This document shows positions 1-5,852 of a stretch of DNA of 7,472 bases, piece by piece. Position 1 is the first letter of the stretch, and each line of letters starts with the position of its first letter. A program made the position numbers and the translations under genes. The notes beneath the pieces were generated by a model. It saw only the letters and a program-made list of their open reading frames with translations. It was not told where the DNA came from and ran no database searches. The stretch is from an uncultured Selenomonadaceae bacterium (GTDB lineage Bacteria; Bacillota; Negativicutes; Selenomonadales; Selenomonadaceae): assembly GCA_958415865.1 (NCBI GenBank), contig CATYZV010000081.1, positions 1-7,472 on the forward strand. The letters are read 5' to 3'.

Positions 1-42
1 ATATAAATAGAAAGAATAAAAACTTTTTTATCAGCCTAAATG

Positions 43-56
43 CTTGGTATATCAAG
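43..56. promoter_or_regulatory. 14-bp near-palindrome, candidate operator
   Basis: CTTGGTATATCAAG is a 14-bp inverted repeat with a single imperfect pair (47/52). Its core TTGGTATATCAA resembles the TTGGTATACCAA form of operators bound by some GntR-family (FadR subfamily) regulators. It lies about 140 bp before the first gene, and no regulator gene is in the window to support the assignment. Confidence 0.3.
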
Positions 57-126
57 GTTTTAAGGCAAATATAAAAAATTAACACAGCGGTTTTGGCACG
101 GCGTATGCAATGATTAAAAGTGAAAA

Positions 127-152
127 CTGCGGCATATGAGACTGTACCGCAG
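127..152 (+). promoter_or_regulatory. Small hairpin in the leader of the acyl-CoA dehydrogenase
   Basis: CTGCGG (127-132) pairs with CCGCAG (147-152) around a 14-base loop, 45 bases before the ATG. It is a GC-rich island in AT-rich DNA. TTTTTT at 168-173 is too far from the stem for a terminator. It could be a leader hairpin or an operator. No convincing promoter was identified in 1-197, although GATAAT (163-168) is a possible -10 box without a good -35. Confidence 0.3.
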
Positions 153-197
153 AAAGAATTTAGATAATTTTTTCTATCGTTTAGGAGGAATTTAATC

Positions 198-1340
198 ATG
201 GATTTCAAATTAACAGAAGAACAGGAATTAATTAGACAGAGTGCTCGTGAATTCGCACAGACTTATTGCCAGCCGATCGCTGCTAAAGTCGATCAGGAAG
301 GCTATTATCCTGAAGAAACTGTTAAACAGCTCGCTGCACATGATTACATGGGCATGGTTTATCCTGAAGAAGTAGGCGGCGCAGGTGCTGACTACATCAG
401 CTATGCTATCATGGTTGAAGAAATTTCCCGCGTATGTGCTTCTACCGGCATTATCTACGCTTCTCATGTATCCCTGGCATCCAACCCTATCTTCCAGTGG
501 GGCAGCGATTTCCTCAAAGAAAAATATTTGAAACCGATGTGCAAAGGTGAAAAAGTCGGCGCATTCGCATTGACTGAACCGGGCGCAGGCACAGACGTTG
601 CTTCCGGCAGTGTTACTGCAAAACTCGAAGGCGACTATTATGTATTGAACGGCACTAAATGCTTCATCACCAACGCCGGCGTTGCTGACTGCTACACTGT
701 ATTTGCAAACTCCAATCCTGAAGCAGGCGTTAAAGGCCTGAGCTGCTTCGTTGTCGACAAAGACACTGAAGGCTTCACGATCGGCAAATATGAAAATAAA
801 ATGGGTATCCGCGGCTCCCATACCGGCGAATTGATCTTCAAAGATGCTAAAGTTCCGAAGGAAAACCTCGTCGGCGAAGAAGGCAAAGGCTTCAAATACG
901 CTATGATCACTCTGAACGGCGGCCGTATCAGCATCGCTGCACAGGCTGTCGGCATTGCACAGGGTGCTCTCGACGCTGCTATCAAATTCGCTAAAGAACG
1001 TGTACAGTTCCACAAACCTATTGCTACTAAACAGTTCATCGCCTTCACTATCGCTGATATGAAGACCAGACTGGAAGCTGCTCGTCTCTTAACTTACAAC
1101 GCTGCATACGTTCATGATCATGATCCGAAAAATGCTGCTGCTACTGCTTCCATGGCTAAACTGTTCGCTGCTGATACTGCTAGCTTCGTATGCGACAGAG
1201 CTGTACAGATCCATGGCGGTTATGGCTACATCAAAGACTTCGATGTTGAACGCTTCTACCGCGATCAGAGAATCACCGGCATTTATGAAGGCACCAGCGA
1301 AGTTCAGCGCATGATCGTTTCCGGCAGCCTGCTTCGCTAA
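198..1340 (+). CDS. Short-chain acyl-CoA dehydrogenase, butyryl-CoA-dehydrogenase-like
   Basis: This 380-residue FAD enzyme interconverts a short-chain acyl-CoA and its trans-2-enoyl-CoA in the cytoplasm, exchanging electrons with an electron-transfer flavoprotein. The family architecture is complete: an N-terminal helical domain, a middle beta domain with the signature GAFALTEPGAGTDV (121-134) and ITNAG (157-161), and a C-terminal helical domain with HGGYGY (339-344). IYEGTSEVQ (362-370) puts the expected catalytic base at E364, matching the Glu of butyryl-CoA dehydrogenases, which are about the same length (around 383). One small departure is RVQFHKPI (about 268-275), where most relatives have FGKP. 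AGGAGG (183-188) lies 9 bases before the ATG and fixes the start. It is the first gene of the visible run, and the Etf partner is encoded downstream. The family is certain. The exact substrate (butyryl/crotonyl-CoA or another enoyl-CoA) and the direction in vivo are inferred. Confidence 0.95.
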   Translation: MDFKLTEEQELIRQSAREFAQTYCQPIAAKVDQEGYYPEETVKQLAAHDYMGMVYPEEVGGAGADYISYAIMVEEISRVCASTGIIYASHVSLASNPIFQWGSDFLKEKYLKPMCKGEKVGAFALTEPGAGTDVASGSVTAKLEGDYYVLNGTKCFITNAGVADCYTVFANSNPEAGVKGLSCFVVDKDTEGFTIGKYENKMGIRGSHTGELIFKDAKVPKENLVGEEGKGFKYAMITLNGGRISIAAQAVGIAQGALDAAIKFAKERVQFHKPIATKQFIAFTIADMKTRLEAARLLTYNAAYVHDHDPKNAAATASMAKLFAADTASFVCDRAVQIHGGYGYIKDFDVERFYRDQRITGIYEGTSEVQRMIVSGSLLR

Positions 1341-1398
1341 TAGCTGTTCGGCTAATTACAACTGAATAACAATTGAATAATATTTTGAGATAAATTTC

Positions 1399-1418
1399 AT
1401 ATACACATATATACACAT
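1399..1418 (+). repeat. Tandem ATATACACAT x2 in the CoA-transferase leader
   Basis: The 10-bp word ATATACACAT occurs twice back to back (1399-1408, 1409-1418), ending one base before the AGGAG of the CoA-transferase. The same word recurs twice before the hydratase. A weak promoter-like pair, TTGAGA (1385-1390) and TATATA (1408-1413) with a 17-bp spacer, overlaps the repeats, but it would start transcription almost on the ribosome binding site. Confidence 0.6.
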
Positions 1419-1431
1419 TAGGAGCACAAGC

Positions 1432-2988
1432 ATGAAACTCATTGCTAAGAAGGATGCTGCCAAGCTCATCGGCGACGGTGCTGCAGTGTGTGCGGCCGGA
1501 TTCATCGGCTGTGCACATCCGCAGACACTGAGCAGTGCTATCGAAGAGAGTTTTTTGGCAACAGGACATCCTAAAAATCTGACGTATTTGTTTAGTGCAG
1601 GCATTGGCGACAACAAAGATCGAGGCAACAATTATTACGGTCATAAAGGCTTGATAAAACGTGTCATCGGCGGTCATTACGCTACTGCCCCGCGTCTGGG
1701 CAAAGTGATTTCTGACAATGAAGTGGAAGCATATAACTTACCACAGGGAGTCATAGCACATCTATTCCGCGCGTCGGCCGGCAAAAAGCCCGGTGTTTTG
1801 ACGAAGGTAGGGTTAAACACATTCGTTGATCCGCGCCTTGAAGGCGGAAAGCTAAATGCTAAGACTGTCGAAGATATCGTAGAAGTCATATCCGTAAATG
1901 GTGAAGAGTATTTATTCTACAAAGCATTCAAGGTCGATGTTGCGCTCGTCAGGGCCAGCACGGCAGATGAAAAAGGCAATCTGACTATGGAACGCGAAGG
2001 TGCAATTCCCGAAGCTTTTGAAATGGCCGCTGCAGCGAAAGCAAATGGCGGCATTGTAATTGCAGAAGTGGAACGCCTTGCGGCAGCAGGTTCACTGGCT
2101 CCGCAGAATATACGCATCCCCGGCGCACTCGTCGATTACGTCGTGATCGGCGATCACGATAAATTCATGCAGACAAACGGCGAATACTACAATCCTGCTT
2201 ATACAGGTGAAATAAAAGCTCCCTTGAGCGAATTTGTCCCTATGCCGCTAAACCAGCGCAAGGTAATTGCGCGGCGCGCGGCGATGGAAGTCGCTCCCAA
2301 CTGCAATATCAATCTGGGTATCGGAATGCCCGAAGGTGTCGCTGCTGTGGCAGCTGAAGAAGGTTTCAGCGACACGCTGATGATGACGGTAGAATCCGGC
2401 AGCTTCGGCGGTGTACCGGCAGGCGGCGACAGCTTCGGTGCTACGATGAACCCGGAATCCACTATATCACATGCCGGCATGTTTGATTTTTACGACGGCG
2501 GCAATCTTGCCGTTACTTGCTTAGGCATGGCAGAAGTCGATAGTGCAGGTAATTTAAACGTAAGTAAATTCGGTCCTAAGATCGCAGGCTGTGGTGGATT
2601 CATCAATATCTCCCAGAATACGCCGAAAATCGTATTTTGCGGCACCTTGACAGCTGGCGGCTTAAAGACAGAAATCAAGGACGGACGGCTGGTCATACTA
2701 CAGGAAGGCAGAAAGAAAAAATTCGTGCCGAAGGTAGAACAGATCACGTTCAGTGCTGATTTCGCCAAAAAGCATGGACAAAAGGTACTGTACATTACAG
2801 AAAGGGCAGTGTTTGAACTAGGCGAAAATGGTCTGGTTCTGACAGAAATAGCCCCCGGCGTTCAGCTGCAAAAGGACGTATTGGATCAGATAGATGCAGA
2901 TGTTACCGTAGCGAAGAATTTAAAAACTATGGACGAACGCATCTTTAAACCTGAACTGATGGGTCTGGCAGCGGATTTTGCTGAATGA
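1432..2988 (+). CDS. Family I acyl-CoA:carboxylate CoA-transferase (YdiF/propionate CoA-transferase type)
   Basis: This enzyme moves CoA between a short-chain acyl-CoA and a free carboxylate such as acetate, propionate or butyrate, through a glutamyl-CoA thioester. At 518 residues it is a natural fusion of the alpha (about 1-270) and beta (about 275-518) halves, as in Pct (about 515-525) and E. coli YdiF (531). The beta half has GIGMPEGV (296-303) and then TVESGSFGGVP (319-329), whose E321 is the expected thioester-forming glutamate. Further YdiF-like blocks are CGTLTAG (403-409), YITERAVF (454-461) and EIAPGVQLQKD (472-482). AGGAG (1420-1424) lies 7 bases before the ATG. It sits between the dehydrogenase and the hydratase, which suggests it activates or releases the acid handled by this cluster. 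Codon use is looser than in its neighbours: 9 of about 33 isoleucines are ATA, against none in the preceding gene. Substrate range cannot be read from sequence alone. Confidence 0.93.
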   Translation: MKLIAKKDAAKLIGDGAAVCAAGFIGCAHPQTLSSAIEESFLATGHPKNLTYLFSAGIGDNKDRGNNYYGHKGLIKRVIGGHYATAPRLGKVISDNEVEAYNLPQGVIAHLFRASAGKKPGVLTKVGLNTFVDPRLEGGKLNAKTVEDIVEVISVNGEEYLFYKAFKVDVALVRASTADEKGNLTMEREGAIPEAFEMAAAAKANGGIVIAEVERLAAAGSLAPQNIRIPGALVDYVVIGDHDKFMQTNGEYYNPAYTGEIKAPLSEFVPMPLNQRKVIARRAAMEVAPNCNINLGIGMPEGVAAVAAEEGFSDTLMMTVESGSFGGVPAGGDSFGATMNPESTISHAGMFDFYDGGNLAVTCLGMAEVDSAGNLNVSKFGPKIAGCGGFINISQNTPKIVFCGTLTAGGLKTEIKDGRLVILQEGRKKKFVPKVEQITFSADFAKKHGQKVLYITERAVFELGENGLVLTEIAPGVQLQKDVLDQIDADVTVAKNLKTMDERIFKPELMGLAADFAE

Positions 2989-2991
2989 TAA

Positions 2992-3008
2992 TATATAAAT
3001 TTTATATA
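2992..3008. repeat. 17-bp AT-only palindrome
   Basis: TATATAAA (2992-2999) and TTTATATA (3001-3008) are perfect inverted repeats about one central T. The palindrome starts 3 bp after the CoA-transferase stop and overlaps the first ATATACACAT copy of the hydratase leader. AT-only palindromes arise easily in AT-rich gaps, so function is uncertain. Confidence 0.45.
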
Positions 3009-3039
3009 CACATTTAACATCTAAAGGAGATATACACAT
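3004..3039 (+). repeat. Two further ATATACACAT copies flanking the hydratase ribosome binding site
   Basis: Exact copies lie at 3004-3013 and 3030-3039. They stand on either side of AAAGGAG (3023-3029), and the second fills the space between the ribosome binding site and the ATG at 3041. Both would be carried in the mRNA of a transcript running through from the CoA-transferase. Confidence 0.6.
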
Positions 3040-3040
3040 C

Positions 3041-3847
3041 ATGGCTTACGAAAATTTACTGGTAGAAAAAGACAACGGAATTGCTGTCGTTACTCTCAAC
3101 AGACCGAAAGCACTCAACGCCTTAAATGCAGCACTCGTGCATGAAATTGCACAGGTATTTGATGAACTGAATGCTGACGATGAAGTGCAGGTTATCATCC
3201 TGACCGGCTCCGGCCAGAAATCCTTCGTCGCAGGTGCAGACATCAAAGAAATGCGTCTGTTAAATGCGGAAGAAGGCAGAAAATGGGCTGAACTCAGCGA
3301 AGGTGTATTTCTCAACAACATCGAGCAGGGTGAAAAGCCTGTCATCGCTGCTGTAAACGGCTACGCACTCGGCGGCGGCTGTGAAATAGCTATGGCCTGC
3401 GATATCCGCATTGCTTCTGATAACGCTAAATTCGGCCAGCCGGAAGTAAACCTCGGCATCATCCCCGGTTTTGGCGGCACGCAGCGTCTCGCTAGACTCG
3501 TCGGTGCAGGACAGGCTAAGTACATGATCTATTCTGCTGAAATGATTTCGGCTGAAGATGCTTACCGCGTAGGTCTTGTGCAGAAGGTTGTTCCGCAGGA
3601 TCAGCTGCTTGACGAAGCTAAGAAGCTGGCTAAAACCATCATGTCCAAGAGCCAGACGGCTGTCAGATTCGCTAAGGATGCTATCAACCGCGGCGTGGAA
3701 ATGTCTATGTCCAACGCTATGCAGTACGAAGCTCTGTACTTCGGCACCTGCTTTGGCGCACAGGATCAGACTATCGGCATGAACGCTTTTGTCAACAAAG
3801 AAAAGGCGCAGTTTACCGGTAAATTCGACAAAAAAGAAGACAAATAA
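3041..3847 (+). CDS. crt: Enoyl-CoA hydratase / crotonase
   Basis: This 268-residue crotonase-fold enzyme reversibly adds water to a trans-2-enoyl-CoA, giving a 3-hydroxyacyl-CoA. SFVAGADIKEM (61-71) and NGYALGGGCE (106-115) form the oxyanion hole for the thioester. Both catalytic acids of true hydratases are present with the right spacing of 20: E115 in GGGCE and E135 in GQPEVNLG, corresponding to Glu144 and Glu164 of rat mitochondrial hydratase. IPGFGGTQRL (141-150) follows as usual. Both glutamates favour a hydratase over crotonase-fold isomerases, hydrolases or decarboxylases. AAAGGAG (3023-3029) is 11 bases before the ATG, a slightly long gap filled by a copy of the ATATACACAT repeat. 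The gene follows the CoA-transferase by 52 bp and is likely cotranscribed with it. The symbol assumes a crotonyl/3-hydroxybutyryl-CoA role. A CaiD-like role on another enoyl-CoA is possible given the FixABCX context. Confidence 0.93.
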   Translation: MAYENLLVEKDNGIAVVTLNRPKALNALNAALVHEIAQVFDELNADDEVQVIILTGSGQKSFVAGADIKEMRLLNAEEGRKWAELSEGVFLNNIEQGEKPVIAAVNGYALGGGCEIAMACDIRIASDNAKFGQPEVNLGIIPGFGGTQRLARLVGAGQAKYMIYSAEMISAEDAYRVGLVQKVVPQDQLLDEAKKLAKTIMSKSQTAVRFAKDAINRGVEMSMSNAMQYEALYFGTCFGAQDQTIGMNAFVNKEKAQFTGKFDKKEDK

Positions 3848-3881
3848 AAATTAATTGATTAAACTGTTCACTTTATTTAAT

Positions 3882-3909
3882 TTGACTGTTTATAGATTAG
3901 ATATATAAT
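3882..3909 (+). promoter_or_regulatory. Sigma-70/SigA-type promoter for fixABCX
   Basis: TTGACT (3882-3887) is a 5-of-6 match to the -35 box, and TATAAT (3904-3909) is a perfect -10 box, with a 16-bp spacer. Surrounding DNA is very AT-rich. The predicted transcription start is near 3915-3917, about 70 bases before the fixA ATG. This is the best promoter in the window and implies that fixABCX can be transcribed independently of the three genes before it. Confidence 0.75.
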
Positions 3910-3913
3910 TTAC

Positions 3914-3960
3914 TTGAAATTAAGAGCCGCTGAGATCCTATTAGAGCGGCTCTATTTCAA
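3914..3960 (+). promoter_or_regulatory. Stem-loop at the predicted 5' end of the fix mRNA
   Basis: AGAGCCGCT (3923-3931) pairs perfectly with AGCGGCTCT (3945-3953) around a 13-base loop. After a 2-base bulge (3921-3922), TTGAAAT (3914-3920) pairs with ATTTCAA (3954-3960), giving 16 pairs. The predicted start of the fix promoter falls at about the third base of the left arm, so the transcript would begin with this helix. The 3' side has only ATTTCAA and no proper T-run, so a 5' mRNA-protecting hairpin fits better than a classical terminator. It could still slow or stop read-through from the hydratase gene. Confidence 0.7.
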
Positions 3961-3974
3961 ATAATTGATTGGTT

Positions 3975-3979
3975 AGGAG
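3975..3979 (+). promoter_or_regulatory. Ribosome binding site that decides the fixA start
   Basis: AGGAG sits 7 bases before the ATG at 3987. A longer in-frame reading from TTG at 3969 would translate through this site, so the shorter start is preferred. The resulting N-terminus (MKVLVCYK) also matches FixA proteins exactly where they begin. Confidence 0.85.
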
Positions 3980-3986
3980 TATTGCT

Positions 3987-4757
3987 ATGAAAGTTCTTGT
4001 TTGCTATAAATTCGTTCCCGATGAACAGGACATCAAAGTTGCAGGTTCTAATCTCGATATGAGCCGTGCAAAATGGAAAATTAGTGAATATGATAAAAAT
4101 GCTGTTGAAGAAGCTGCTCAGCTCGGCGAAAAACAAAAAGCCGAAGTTGCAAGCCTCACTTTCGGCGGCAAAAAAGCAAAGGATTCGCTCAAAGACGTTT
4201 TATCCCGCGGCCCTGAAAAGGCATACTGGGTAAATGATGAAGAAGCTGCTGCTAAAGCAGACGGCTTCGTAACTGCCAACGTTCTGGCAGCTGCTATTAA
4301 AAAAATCGGTGTCCCCGATATCGTTTTATTCGGCGAAGGTTCTGAAGACGTTTACGGCCAGCAGGTAGGCCCTAGAGTTGCTGCTCTGCTCGGCGTTCCC
4401 GCACTGACCTTTGCAACCAAGCTCGACGCTAAAGACGGTGAAGTTACCGTTACAAGAAACGTCGGCTCTATGACTGAAGATGTTACGGCAGCTTATCCTG
4501 TTGTAATCACCGTTCTGCCTACGATCAATAAAGCACGTATTCCTAAGCTTCCTCAGATTCTCAAAGCTAAGAAGAAACCTCAGGAAGAATTAAAAGTTGC
4601 TGACCTCGGCCTTTCTGCTGAAAGCCTCGCACCGAAAAACAATCTCACGTCCGTTAAAGCATTTGTTATGGACCGCAAGAATGTTGTTTACAAGGGTGAA
4701 GACGCAGATACTGTTGCAAAATTGGCTGCAGATCTCGCCAAGGAAGGTTTAGCATAA
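3987..4757 (+). CDS. fixA: Electron-transfer flavoprotein beta subunit, FixA type
   Basis: This is the small subunit of the FixAB electron-transfer flavoprotein, which shuttles electrons between the acyl-CoA dehydrogenase and FixCX. The 256-residue protein begins MKVLVCYKFVPDEQDI and continues with KISEYDKNAV (31-40) and DVLSRGP (70-76). These blocks resemble E. coli FixA (CYKCVPDEQDI, KISQYDLNAI, DVLSRGP) more than the EtfB of classical butyryl-CoA dehydrogenase complexes. LFGEGSEDVYGQQVGP (114-129) matches the nucleotide-binding segment, and the EtfB signature runs through VGSMTEDV to IPKLPQILKAKKKP (about 159-198). A longer reading from a TTG at 3969 would add six residues, but it would place the ribosome binding site inside the gene. 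AGGAG (3975-3979) sits 7 bases before the ATG at 3987, so that ATG is taken as the start. A strong promoter lies just upstream, and fixB follows after 20 bp. Confidence 0.95.
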   Translation: MKVLVCYKFVPDEQDIKVAGSNLDMSRAKWKISEYDKNAVEEAAQLGEKQKAEVASLTFGGKKAKDSLKDVLSRGPEKAYWVNDEEAAAKADGFVTANVLAAAIKKIGVPDIVLFGEGSEDVYGQQVGPRVAALLGVPALTFATKLDAKDGEVTVTRNVGSMTEDVTAAYPVVITVLPTINKARIPKLPQILKAKKKPQEELKVADLGLSAESLAPKNNLTSVKAFVMDRKNVVYKGEDADTVAKLAADLAKEGLA

Positions 4758-4777
4758 GCATAAAGGAGAGTTTTATC

Positions 4778-5710
4778 ATGGCAGGTATATGGATTTATTC
4801 TGAAACTAAAGATGTTGCTGATCAGCTCTTGACTGAAGGCAGAAAAGCAGCAGATGCTTTAAATGAAAAAGTAAATGTTATCGCACTTCCCGATCAGGAT
4901 GCGAAAGATTATATAGCTAAAGGCGCAGATCATGTAGTGCAGTTTTCTGCTAAAAATGACTGGCCTGAAGCATATGCACCTGCAATCGCAGATGTATTGG
5001 CAAAAGCAGAACCGACCGTTGTATTTTTCGGCGGCACTCTGCGCGGCAAAACTGTTGCAGCTTATGTAGCAGCTAAATTGAATGCCGGCTATGCAAACAA
5101 CGTAACTAAAGTTACAGTTGACGGCGGCAAAGTCGTTGTAGAACGCGCTATGTACGGCGGCAAAGCTGTAGGCACTGAAGAACTCGGCATGGGCAGCGTA
5201 GTAAGCGTTGAACCCCGCACCTTTGATGCCGCTGCAGCTGATGCTTCCAGAACGGGCGACGTTGAAACTAGCGACGCTGCTGTAGAAAGCAAAGTTACTG
5301 TAGCCAATGCTAAGCCTGTAGTTCATGAAGGCGGCGATCTGGCTACTGCTCCTGTAGTAGTAGCAGTAGGCCGTGGCCTCTCCGGTCAGGAAGATATGAA
5401 ACTGGCTGAAGATCTCGCTGCTAAGTTCCCCGGCGCAATGCTCGGCTGCTCCCGCAGTGTGGCTGAAGATTACGGCTGGCTGCCTGCTGATAAATACATC
5501 GGCATCTCCGGTGCTAAAGTTAAGCCGCAGCTGTATATCGCAATCGGTATTTCCGGTCAGATTCAGCACGTTGTCGGCATGACAGGCTCCAAAGTCATCG
5601 TAGCTGTGGATAGAAATGAAAATGCCCCTATTTTCTCCGTATGCGACTACGGTATCGTCGGCGACCTGCATAAAGTAGTACCGCTTTTGACGAAAGCTCT
5701 GTCCAAATAA
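4778..5710 (+). CDS. fixB: Electron-transfer flavoprotein alpha subunit, FixB type
   Basis: This large Etf subunit (310 residues) holds the redox FAD in its C-terminal domain and pairs with FixA. The C-terminal signature is intact: VGRG (197-200), CSRSVAE (224-230), LYIAIGISGQIQH (252-264) and NAPIFSVCDYGIVGD (282-296). R226 and H264 align with the flavin-contacting Arg and His of human ETF-alpha. TFDAAAADASRTG (148-160) is also shared with E. coli FixB. Where many Etf-alpha proteins read QVGQTG, this one reads YIGISG (240-245), as E. coli FixB does, so the residue near the flavin N5 is serine instead of threonine. AAAGGAG (4762-4768) is 9 bases before the ATG. It is surely cotranscribed with fixA, and a 142-bp gap with a large hairpin then separates it from fixC. 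Whether the pair bifurcates electrons is not settled by sequence reading. Confidence 0.95.
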   Translation: MAGIWIYSETKDVADQLLTEGRKAADALNEKVNVIALPDQDAKDYIAKGADHVVQFSAKNDWPEAYAPAIADVLAKAEPTVVFFGGTLRGKTVAAYVAAKLNAGYANNVTKVTVDGGKVVVERAMYGGKAVGTEELGMGSVVSVEPRTFDAAAADASRTGDVETSDAAVESKVTVANAKPVVHEGGDLATAPVVVAVGRGLSGQEDMKLAEDLAAKFPGAMLGCSRSVAEDYGWLPADKYIGISGAKVKPQLYIAIGISGQIQHVVGMTGSKVIVAVDRNENAPIFSVCDYGIVGDLHKVVPLLTKALSK

Positions 5711-5733
5711 TACATCCCTAATAAGAGCATAAT

Positions 5734-5802
5734 GCAGGCCGAAATAAAGCTGCGTGTAATACAGCTCAGTACACATTACAGGCACGCTGAGTTTCGGCTT
5801 GT
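5734..5802 (+). promoter_or_regulatory. Long imperfect hairpin in the fixB-fixC gap
   Basis: A lower helix pairs 5734-5744 with 5792-5802: 11 pairs, two of them G-T, core GCCGAAA/TTTCGGC. After a small internal loop, an upper helix pairs 5748-5760 with 5775-5788: 12 pairs, one bulge at 5785 and one G/G mismatch. The terminal loop is 14 bases (5761-5774). No T-run follows, so it is not an ordinary intrinsic terminator. An mRNA processing or stability element, or a dispersed palindromic repeat, are both possible. Confidence 0.65.
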
Positions 5803-5829
5803 TAAATATATAGATAGAATAGATATAAT
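5799..5829 (+). promoter_or_regulatory. Possible weak promoter before fixC
   Basis: TATAAT (5824-5829) is a perfect -10 box. The nearest -35-like word is TTGTTA (5799-5804), with a spacer of 19 bases, longer than ideal. Transcription would start near 5836, leaving only about 17 bases before the fixC ATG. Because the surrounding DNA is AT-rich the match could be chance. Confidence 0.3.
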
Positions 5830-5852
5830 ATAAAGTTCCGGAGGATTTAACA

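Noticed and set aside
228..1013. A 261-codon open frame on the - strand opposite the acyl-CoA dehydrogenase
   Set aside because: It is a shadow of the dehydrogenase codons with low-complexity Phe/Ala/Ser-rich translation and no family resemblance.
3023..3043. AAAGGAGATATACACATCATG looks like the phage T7 gene 10 leader used in expression vectors
   Set aside because: It differs from the vector sequence, continues into native flanking DNA, and its ATATACACAT part is a word that recurs in this window, so contamination is not supported.
3923..3957. Classical rho-independent terminator after the hydratase
   Set aside because: The stem is good but is followed by ATTTCAAATAATTG, without a T-run, and it coincides with the predicted start of the fix transcript. 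It is kept as a leader stem-loop.
3969..3986. Upstream TTG start for fixA adding six residues
   Set aside because: The extension would read through the AGGAG site that serves the ATG at 3987, and FixA proteins begin at MK followed by a hydrophobic strand.
5799..5818. Possible Rex (NADH-sensing) operator starting TTGTTAA
   Set aside because: Only one half-site is present; the opposite half (expected TTAACAA) matches about three of seven bases. Similar partial matches at 79-85 and 3855-3873 are no better.
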